Source: Terriglobus roseus (GTDB taxonomy: Bacteria > Acidobacteriota > Terriglobia > Terriglobales > Acidobacteriaceae). From it: a stretch of DNA of 64,000 nucleotides. Positions within the stretch are counted from its first letter, which is position 1; each line of letters begins with the position of its first letter. The DNA is taken from assembly GCF_900105625.1 (NCBI RefSeq), contig NZ_FNSD01000002.1, forward strand, positions 1 to 64,000, in the 5' to 3' direction. Shown piece after piece: positions 58,270 through 64,000 of the stretch. The translations under genes and the position numbers were made by a program. The notes beneath the pieces are model-generated. The model was not told where the DNA came from and ran no database searches. It saw only the letters and a list, made by a program, of their open reading frames with translations.

Positions 58270-58557
58270 TTACTTCGTAGCCGTGGGCGCTGGCTGAGCG
58301 GTTGTCTTGGCTGCTTTAGCTGAGCCGGGAGCCTTCTTGATACGCACCGAAGGCGGCACAGTGGCGTTGGCATTTGCTGTAAGGTGTTGCTGAAAATCCT
58401 TATCGTGTTTGAAGATGTATTCCAACGCCTCATTCACCACGTCATCAGCCGGTCCCTGATGGAAATGTGCGTAACGATCCAGCATTTTTGCCGTTGACTC
58501 TTCAAGCCGGATGTTGGTTTCTACCTTCTTGGAAGTCTTCACTGTGAACAGGGCCAT
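58270..58557 (-). CDS. Small CopG/RHH-like protein in the T4SS operon
   Basis: The 95-residue protein begins MALFTVKTSKKVETNIRLEESTAKMLDRYAHFHQ, a strand followed by two helices as in ribbon-helix-helix proteins, then a low-complexity Ala/Thr/Pro/Lys tail (SAKAAKTTAQPAPTATK). It may be a regulator or relaxosome factor. It lies 24 bp after VirB11. The region between it and the oriT candidate holds imperfect TTGTTGTTGCTG repeats. Confidence 0.58.
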   Translation of the reverse strand: MALFTVKTSKKVETNIRLEESTAKMLDRYAHFHQGPADDVVNEALEYIFKHDKDFQQHLTANANATVPPSVRIKKAPGSAKAAKTTAQPAPTATK

Positions 58558-58581
58558 GATGCGTTTCCTCTCCTCTTTCGG

Positions 58582-59613
58582 TTATGCGAACTGCGCAGTG
58601 GGTGTTGCAGCCGATGCGCCGACAAGCATCAGCTCACGGCTCGTCTTCGGCTGGGGTGCTGAGTAAACTTCCTCGACCTGGAACTGTTCCGAGCGATAGT
58701 CGTAGCCCTTCACCAACACGACTTCGCGCACCTGACGCCGACCGTTGGCGGCACGCTCGCAATACAGCGTGAAGTCGATGGCTTTCGCGGTTTCGCTCCG
58801 CATGAACGCGTGATTGAGGTTCGCTCGGGCACTCAGGGCAAGGTTGGCGAGACGATCCAGCGCTTCGACGGCGCTGCTGGCATGAATCGTAGACATCGTG
58901 CCGCCGTGTCCGGTGTTCATCGCTTGAAGCAGGTCGTACCCTGCCTCGTTGCGAATCTCGCCCATGATGATGCGATCAGGACGATGACGAAGCGCAGCGG
59001 CCAACAACTCGCTGGGTGTCACTGCAACCTGACCAGGAATCGCATCAACGGCTTCCCAACGAATGGTGTTCGGCTGCAATATCTGCAACTCGGCGGGCTG
59101 CTCGATCACACACAGGCGCTCGCACATCGGGACGTGATCGAGCAACGCCTTCATCAGCGTTGTCTTCCCAGAGCCGGTTCCACCGGCGATGATTCCGTTC
59201 TTGCGCTGGCCGATGAGAGAAACGATGAGGTCACGCACTTCGACGGTCAGGCTTCCACTCGCCACCAGCTCATCGCTCGTGTACCACTTGTTGAACTTCC
59301 GAATCGTTAAAGTGGGGCCAGAGATGGAAGCTGGCGGCCCCACCACAGCGACACGCGAACCATCCGGCAAGCGCGTGTTTAGGATGGGGTTCTGCATCGT
59401 GAGGTCTTGCCCCAACACACGCGCGACACGTTCAATCGCTGCGGTCAGACGTTCGTTGGTGTACGCATCGGCGAGCTTCACTCGCTCGACCACACCGGCA
59501 CGGTCGGCATAGACCCCGCTCGTGCCGTTAATCATAAGGTCGGAGATGGACGGGTCGAGAAGTAGCATCCGAATCTCTTCGGGAAAGAATGGGAGGATGA
59601 GGTTGTAGCTCAC
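58582..59613 (-). CDS. VirB11/TrbB-family T4SS traffic ATPase
   Basis: The 343-residue protein has Walker A AGGTGSGKTTLMKALL, the Asp box VIEQPAELQI, Walker B DRIIMGEIRNEAGYDLLQAM and the His box TGHGGTMSTIHASSA. These identify a VirB11/TrbB hexameric ATPase that powers pilus assembly and substrate transfer on the cytoplasmic side. The start overlaps the VirB8 gene by 4 bp. Confidence 0.93.
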   Translation of the reverse strand: MSYNLILPFFPEEIRMLLLDPSISDLMINGTSGVYADRAGVVERVKLADAYTNERLTAAIERVARVLGQDLTMQNPILNTRLPDGSRVAVVGPPASISGPTLTIRKFNKWYTSDELVASGSLTVEVRDLIVSLIGQRKNGIIAGGTGSGKTTLMKALLDHVPMCERLCVIEQPAELQILQPNTIRWEAVDAIPGQVAVTPSELLAAALRHRPDRIIMGEIRNEAGYDLLQAMNTGHGGTMSTIHASSAVEALDRLANLALSARANLNHAFMRSETAKAIDFTLYCERAANGRRQVREVVLVKGYDYRSEQFQVEEVYSAPQPKTSRELMLVGASAATPTAQFA

Positions 59614-60461
59614 TGTGCGACCCCAGGCGTTGTCGTTTCCGGCATGAAGGGGCTGCTGGGCGCGAGTGGTGTGGAGGCGGCGTGCTGAGGCTTCGGCAAT
59701 GTTGCTCCGTCGATGGCGATTGGATCGACACCAAGACGGTTTTCATGGAATTCCGTCACGGTCAGACCTAGCGGATTGATGGTCTCGAACTGCGGAAAGA
59801 CCTTCGCCTGGTCGGATACCTGCTTGGGGTTCAGGTAGTACGTCACGCTCAACATCCAATGTTCCGTGCGCGGCTGCCGAGAGTTTCGAACAGAGAACAG
59901 CTTGTCGAAGTTCACAAGCGCGGTACCCTTTGCCATCACTGCGCCTTGAACCTGCTCCGTGGACATGCTCGTGATGGTGACGTTGCGCACATCCACTTCG
60001 CTCTGCTCTGTTTGACCTGCCGTGACCTGCGAGATGGTGTGGTTGGCGTTGTCCTCGCCCATGAGCTGCAACGCTAGCTGCTGCGAGAGGAAGTAGTAGT
60101 TCAGCGGATACTTCTTCGCCACCGTCTCCCGGTTCAGCGTGTAGCGGTAGTTGGTCCAATCGGTGAGGTAGGTTCGCACCTCGCCCTCGCGGGGTGAGTA
60201 GTTGAGGTCGCTGTACACAATGGCCTGCGCTTTGCCCATCTCGTCGATGCGGATGTACCGGTTGATGACAGGTTTATGAGCAAGGGCAACGATGCTTGCG
60301 AACGATCCGAGTAGCAGAACAGACAGGCCACCGATGATGATTCGGCTCGTCTTGCGCTCGTTATAGTGCGCGGCATAGACCTCGTTCGCAATGGTGTCGG
60401 TAAGCACAGCGTGGTCTGAGGTGTAGGCGGCGTCGGTAAGCGGTGCGATCTGAGTAGCCAT
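59610..60461 (-). CDS. VirB8/TrbF-family T4SS protein
   Basis: The 283-residue protein has one N-terminal transmembrane helix (IIIGGLSVLLLGSFASIVALA) and a periplasmic NTF2-like domain (EGEVRTYLTDWTNYRYTLNRETVAKKYPLNY, HWMLSVTYYLNPKQV) characteristic of VirB8/TrbF. It bridges inner-membrane and core complexes. A Pro/Ser-rich tail follows. The start overlaps the next upstream gene by one base. Confidence 0.85.
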   Translation of the reverse strand: MATQIAPLTDAAYTSDHAVLTDTIANEVYAAHYNERKTSRIIIGGLSVLLLGSFASIVALAHKPVINRYIRIDEMGKAQAIVYSDLNYSPREGEVRTYLTDWTNYRYTLNRETVAKKYPLNYYFLSQQLALQLMGEDNANHTISQVTAGQTEQSEVDVRNVTITSMSTEQVQGAVMAKGTALVNFDKLFSVRNSRQPRTEHWMLSVTYYLNPKQVSDQAKVFPQFETINPLGLTVTEFHENRLGVDPIAIDGATLPKPQHAASTPLAPSSPFMPETTTPGVAQ

Positions 60462-60703
60462 TATGTACGCGGTCCTTTCGGGGTAAAGGGTGTATGCCGC
60501 CGATGCTGTGCTGCGTTGTGTACCGGCTTAGGGTTGTGCGCGACCTGAGAGATAACGCTGGAGCAGCGGTACAGCGAATAAGGGACTGAAGCTACACAGG
60601 TGAGGATGATGAACCACTTGAAAGCACCTCCGATGAAGTGGATCAAGGGAAACGGAATGATTGCGGGATAAGCGATGTAACTTTCAACCGTCTGTCTGCG
60701 CAT
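60461..60703 (-). CDS. Small membrane protein of the T4SS operon
   Basis: The 80-residue protein has one or two hydrophobic segments (PAIIPFPLIHFIGGAFKWFIILTC) and a polar tail (NPKPVHNAAQHRRHTPFTPKG). It lies between VirB6 and VirB8 with 3-bp and 1-bp spacing, so it is translated with them. I do not recognise it. A role as an accessory subunit in the channel is inferred. Confidence 0.65.
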   Translation of the reverse strand: MRRQTVESYIAYPAIIPFPLIHFIGGAFKWFIILTCVASVPYSLYRCSSVISQVAHNPKPVHNAAQHRRHTPFTPKGPRT

Positions 60704-60706
60704 GGT

Positions 60707-61576
60707 CTAACGTCCTTTGATAAACGGGATTAGCCGCATGACTGTTTGCTGTGCAGAGGCGGTGGTGCCTGCAGCGCCGCCGAATACTGCCTGAGTGATC
60801 GTCGGGATGAAAAGCATGTTGATGATGAAAGCGACGAACACCATGGTGACCGGGAGGATATTTGCTATCCACATCCCAATCGAATAGTCGCCATTGAAGG
60901 TTTGTTGTAGGAATGTCGTGTAGAAACCTGACCATACGAAGATGAAGGCGGCGGCAACAGCCCGAATCATGGCGAAGCTCACAAGTACGTCAATGAAGTG
61001 AAGGAACTTCCCGCGAAAGGTATCGGTCATGTACAACGGGATGAAGAGCGGCCCGAACAGCGCCGTTACGGCGTAGAAGATGAAGCTGCTCACGTTGATA
61101 ACGAAAATAATTGCAGCCGCAACCCCCATCAGGACCTGAACGTAGACGTACTCGAAGATCTCAAGTGGAGAGATGAGCGACGGCGGACCGGTCTTTTGCC
61201 ACGCTTCCTGAATGACACATGTTAGTTGAGCCTGAGTGTTCTGATCGAGCACTTTGACAATTTCCTGCGCGATGGCAGAGAACAGTTTGTTGAAGCCCCA
61301 GCTCGCACCCGGCAAAGGATTGATCCAGTAGGTTTCAAGGATGCAGCAGAATCCTAGCCTCAACATGAACTTGACGATCTCGCCACCTTCTAACGGGGCA
61401 GGATTGAAGCTGAAGCTCATGTTGGCTGTGCTGAAGTTGATGACCATCTTGGCAAGCTGCATGAACGCGATGAAGCTGAGTAGCGTCAGGCCGAAGCTGG
61501 TCAGCGCCCCACCGTTGGCGGTTGTGAGCGCTGTCAGATTATTGGTGAACTGGTAAAGCCAATCGGTGCCTGGCAT
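60707..61576 (-). CDS. VirB6/TrbL-family polytopic T4SS protein
   Basis: The 289-residue protein has five or six transmembrane segments, including AAIIFVINVSSFIFYAVTALFGPLFIPLYM with the GPLFIPLYM signature seen in TrbL/VirB6. VirB6 forms part of the inner-membrane channel. An N-terminal periplasmic part (WLYQFTNNLTALTTANGG) and a central loop with Cys (QLTCVIQEAWQ) are visible. Confidence 0.83.
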   Translation of the reverse strand: MPGTDWLYQFTNNLTALTTANGGALTSFGLTLLSFIAFMQLAKMVINFSTANMSFSFNPAPLEGGEIVKFMLRLGFCCILETYWINPLPGASWGFNKLFSAIAQEIVKVLDQNTQAQLTCVIQEAWQKTGPPSLISPLEIFEYVYVQVLMGVAAAIIFVINVSSFIFYAVTALFGPLFIPLYMTDTFRGKFLHFIDVLVSFAMIRAVAAAFIFVWSGFYTTFLQQTFNGDYSIGMWIANILPVTMVFVAFIINMLFIPTITQAVFGGAAGTTASAQQTVMRLIPFIKGR

Positions 61577-61596
61577 TTCACGCCTCTGGAATCTGC

Positions 61597-61878
61597 TTAG
61601 GGTTGTTGGATCGAACCCGGGCTATGTTTCACAACGTTGTTGGAGTTGTGCTTCTTCTTTGCAGCCTCCACGCTCTTCCAGAGGCGGCAATCTTCCGCTT
61701 TCGCGGGGTCGGCAATGGCAGCACAATCCTTATTCGTCGGATCGGGGTGTTCGTTTGTTGCAGGTTGAGAAACTGTGGCCTTTGGCTCCGGGGACGAAAC
61801 CGCAGGCGTTTTTGCTTCGCAACCAGCAAGAACGGTCATAGAGAACGAAAGAACAAGTAGAACGGTGGTGTTTTTCAT
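61597..61878 (-). CDS. VirB7-like lipoprotein
   Basis: The 93-residue protein has a lipoprotein signal (VLLVLSFSMTVLAGC), a Pro/Ala/Thr-rich linker and a motif with two Cys (NKDCAAIADPAKAEDCRLW). Position between VirB5 and VirB6 fits VirB7/entry-exclusion lipoproteins. VirB7 stabilises VirB9; entry-exclusion proteins block redundant transfer. Which role applies cannot be decided from sequence. Confidence 0.68.
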   Translation of the reverse strand: MKNTTVLLVLSFSMTVLAGCEAKTPAVSSPEPKATVSQPATNEHPDPTNKDCAAIADPAKAEDCRLWKSVEAAKKKHNSNNVVKHSPGSIQQP

Positions 61879-61938
61879 TGGAGGCTCCTGTTTTAAGGAG
61901 AGTACAGCGCTATCCGGGGACGGCGCTGCACCCCGACG

Positions 61939-62727
61939 CTATGGCAGGTAGTCCGTATACGTGCCCGTTGAGTTCACGTATCCGGTTGGGTTGGCGTTCC
62001 GTTGGGCTTGTACGTTGGCAGCGAGATTGAGGTCGTGGACCATGGCCTCTCTCTCCTGCATGTTCTGAATGGTCATCTGTTGCGCGATGCAAGCGTGGAG
62101 CGCACCCTGGGCCTGCTGCTCGTTGAGCTGCTGGGCTTGCGATGCGTTCACGAGGTTGAGCTGCTGCACTTCGCTGTTCGTGGTGCTGGTGCCGTCAAGC
62201 TGGTTGGCCTGAAGGCTTGTATTCGCCGTTACGGAAGCGGATCGTGCGGCGCGGTAGGAGCCGACTGCGTTCAGGCAATCGGGTGAAACCGTGTCGGACG
62301 TTTCTACGATGGCGAGCTGGGTGAGCTTGTCGCTGTTCCCAGCCGCCTCACTCGCAAGGTAGGAGTTGGTGTTGGAAGATATAGCTACGCTCGAATTTGT
62401 CCATGCCGTGGTTGCGGCTGTGGTGGAGTTCTGATTGAGCGCGGTGGTCATGCCGTTCGTCTCGCCGTGGCGATTGACGACCTGAACCTGCTTCATCTTG
62501 TTCAATGCTGTCTGCCACTGCGTCTTCACGCTGAAGTTGACGACATTGCTTTTAAAGCTCTTGTACTGGCTCTCCAACGTGGTCAGTTGGGACACGAGAG
62601 AGGCATAGCTGGTTGGATCGAAAACGATGTCTCCGATGCCGAAGAGAGCGAAGCTGGGTGTAGCCGTGCAGAGCACCAAGGCTCCTACGGCGATCCATTT
62701 CCGCTTGCGGGATAGTTTGAACTGCAT
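61939..62727 (-). CDS. VirB5/TrbJ-family T4SS minor pilin
   Basis: The 262-residue protein has a signal peptide (AVGALVLCTATPSFA) directly followed by LFGIGDIVFDPTSYASL, the conserved TrbJ/VirB5 N-terminus. A long coiled helical region (LTTLESQYKSFKSNVV) follows, then a Gln/Ala-rich helix (LNEQQAQGALHACIAQQM). VirB5 caps the pilus and contacts the recipient. It is next to the VirB10 gene as in P-type systems. Confidence 0.85.
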   Translation of the reverse strand: MQFKLSRKRKWIAVGALVLCTATPSFALFGIGDIVFDPTSYASLVSQLTTLESQYKSFKSNVVNFSVKTQWQTALNKMKQVQVVNRHGETNGMTTALNQNSTTAATTAWTNSSVAISSNTNSYLASEAAGNSDKLTQLAIVETSDTVSPDCLNAVGSYRAARSASVTANTSLQANQLDGTSTTNSEVQQLNLVNASQAQQLNEQQAQGALHACIAQQMTIQNMQEREAMVHDLNLAANVQAQRNANPTGYVNSTGTYTDYLP

Positions 62728-62750
62728 GCGTCCTCCGTATGCGAGTTGCG

Positions 62751-64000
62751 TTAGAGGGATGGGTCTACGCGATGCTCTGCGTAGCTGGGGATGAGAATGT
62801 CCTGGTTGATATAAACGCGCGCTCTGGAACCCTCCTTTACCGTGATGACGGGCAGACGATTGAGGAATTTGTTCAATATCTGCTCCGACTCCTGCGCGGT
62901 CTGCGAGGAGATCCCGTTGCGGATTTGCGTATTCGCATCCAGCACGCTTCCGTTGTTGCCGACCTGGGCCAGTCCACCGATCCCACCGACTGCGGCAGCG
63001 GCGGCGAAGGAACTGAGGTAGTGGTTGTTCACGTTCGTTGCAAGCCCGGTCGTACCCAGCGGATCGAGACCGGTGTACTTGTTGAGGTCGAGTGAGAACC
63101 CATCGGGGCAGATCGCGCGATTGAAGGTAACGAAAAGCTTCCGCTGCCCTGCACCCGACACACTCTGCACTTGACCGATGAGCCGCGTGCCCTGCGGAAG
63201 AAGAAGCTGCTGGTGATCGTGGGAGTAATAGTCCGTCGTAAGCATCACGATCATGGGGCCGCTGAAACCGCCGTCGATGTGGTTCGTCAGCACACCTTCA
63301 AGCACAGTGCCCTCGAAGACGCGATAGAGGCGTCCTTGGTAGCCGTCAAAGTCGTATTGACCCATTGGGTCTTTGCGGGGCGGCGTTTCTGCTGAGACAG
63401 GCCGTGCCGTAGGGCGTCCTTGGGCGATGTCCTCACCTACTGCCTTGTCTGCTGGCCCATCGGCTGAGGCCGCTTCCACGGCGGTATTGTTGTTGGCATT
63501 GCCCGATGCCGGGGCGGTCCGCGCGAAGTCGATCGCCACGGTATCGCTGTTGAGTGCTTCCTGATGCTGCCGTTCCCTCTCAAGCTGACGCTGCTTGGCT
63601 TCGGCCTGTGCCTGGGACTGTCCTGAGGTCTTCTGTGGTGCGTTGGGATTGTTGGTGCCGTACATCGCTTGCCGCTGGGCAGGAGTCATCGGTGCGGCGT
63701 CCTGCGATTCTGGCCCTGGAAAGGCCTGCTCCTGTTGAAGCTGTGCATTCTGCGCGGCAAGCACAGCCTGCCGCTGCCGCTCCTCCGCATCCTTGCGTGC
63801 AATAAGTCGCTGCTGAGCCTCAAAGCTGTTGACCTGCGTCGCGTTCGGGGAAGTAGGCTTCTGCATCGCGCTATTGGCGAGAGGAACCTGCTTCGTGCTG
63901 TTGTGGAGGTTCGCAAGCCCGATGACGAGGATGACAGCGGCGATGCCGCCGACCACCTTGACGTTCACCTTCTTGCTGCCGGTCGCTTCCGGTTGCGCAG
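62751..64000 (-). CDS. VirB10/TrbI-family T4SS core protein (cut by window edge)
   Basis: The frame remains open to base 64000; a GTG at 63968 is internal, since upstream codons (AQPEATGSKK) continue the reading. A transmembrane helix (VVGGIAAVILVIGLANL) precedes a long Gln/Arg-rich linker (about residues 60-145). The C-terminal beta-barrel domain shows VLTNHIDGGFSGPMIVMLT, LLPQGTRLIGQVQSV and RLPVITVKEGSRARVYINQDI. VirB10 spans both membranes and senses ATP-driven changes to open the channel. The N-terminus lies outside the window. Confidence 0.9.
   Translation of the reverse strand, partial: AQPEATGSKKVNVKVVGGIAAVILVIGLANLHNSTKQVPLANSAMQKPTSPNATQVNSFEAQQRLIARKDAEERQRQAVLAAQNAQLQQEQAFPGPESQDAAPMTPAQRQAMYGTNNPNAPQKTSGQSQAQAEAKQRQLERERQHQEALNSDTVAIDFARTAPASGNANNNTAVEAASADGPADKAVGEDIAQGRPTARPVSAETPPRKDPMGQYDFDGYQGRLYRVFEGTVLEGVLTNHIDGGFSGPMIVMLTTDYYSHDHQQLLLPQGTRLIGQVQSVSGAGQRKLFVTFNRAICPDGFSLDLNKYTGLDPLGTTGLATNVNNHYLSSFAAAAAVGGIGGLAQVGNNGSVLDANTQIRNGISSQTAQESEQILNKFLNRLPVITVKEGSRARVYINQDILIPSYAEHRVDPSL

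Noticed and set aside
1-64000. tRNA and rRNA genes
   Set aside because: No cloverleaf-like or rRNA-like segment was noticed by eye; a covariance search would be decisive.

Overview
The window looks like almost all of a conjugative, iteron-type plasmid from a soil bacterium, most probably an Acidobacteriota (Terriglobia-like) host. The host call is an inference from gene style, such as a carboxypeptidase-regulatory-domain TonB receptor, a fused cbb3 oxidase and DUF2490; no rRNA or tRNA is present to confirm it. Both window edges cut through genes of one type IV secretion (T4SS) operon: VirB4 runs off the left edge and VirB10 off the right edge, both leftward. A circle only slightly larger than 64 kb is therefore likely.

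Layout. 1-1.5 kb: VirB4 (partial), VirB3 and VirB2 under a strong promoter with TGTGTACA boxes. 1.9-7.5 kb: an XRE regulator, then a sigma factor / zinc anti-sigma / S41 peptidase operon facing a membrane-anchored TPR-CHAT (caspase-like) protein. 7.7-9.5 kb: oriV with DnaA boxes, about 15 iterons of 18 bp and a TrfA-type initiator. 9.5-15.2 kb: maintenance block (ribbon-helix-helix protein, ParA, ArdC antirestriction protein, ParB-like protein, SSB, small plasmid proteins). It is threaded with tandem 8-bp repeats (about 60 octads) and a duplicated structured ~190-bp element. 15.3-16.7 kb: IS1182-type insertion sequence.

16.7-19.6 kb: arsenic cluster 1 (acr3, arsR, arsM broken by an amber codon, arsC). 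19.6-31.8 kb: a sulfur oxidation and respiration island. A CstB-like persulfide dioxygenase/rhodanese, a BigR/SqrR-like repressor, a rhodanese, TauE and YeiH would handle sulfane sulfur and export. A SorAB-like sulfite dehydrogenase would pass electrons to cytochrome c and a one-polypeptide CcoN-CcoO-CcoP oxidase. 31.8-32.5 kb: VIT-type metal transporter.

33.1-37.8 kb: a candidate defence module that I cannot match to a named system: an adenine methyltransferase with a specificity-like C-terminus, an AAA+ ATPase with zinc ribbon and helix-hairpin-helix, a HEPN-type protein, and a convergent GIY-YIG nuclease. A serine recombinase and an HNH nuclease follow. 39.1-44.6 kb: a MerR-controlled metal operon (TonB receptor, CDF-like transporter, Cys-rich protein, outer-membrane protein, HMA protein, membrane protein). 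44.6-46.0 kb: a mer operon without merA. 46.1-50.8 kb: arsenic cluster 2, inverted relative to cluster 1 and intact. 51-64 kb: conjugation genes in the order MobF relaxase, coupling protein, TrwA-like protein, oriT candidate, VirB11, VirB8, VirB6, lipoprotein, VirB5, VirB10.

The strongest items for follow-up are the octad repeat family, the methyltransferase/ATPase/HEPN/GIY-YIG module, the sigma/anti-sigma/CHAT module and the duplicated structured element. All function calls come from reading motifs by eye; no database search was run.
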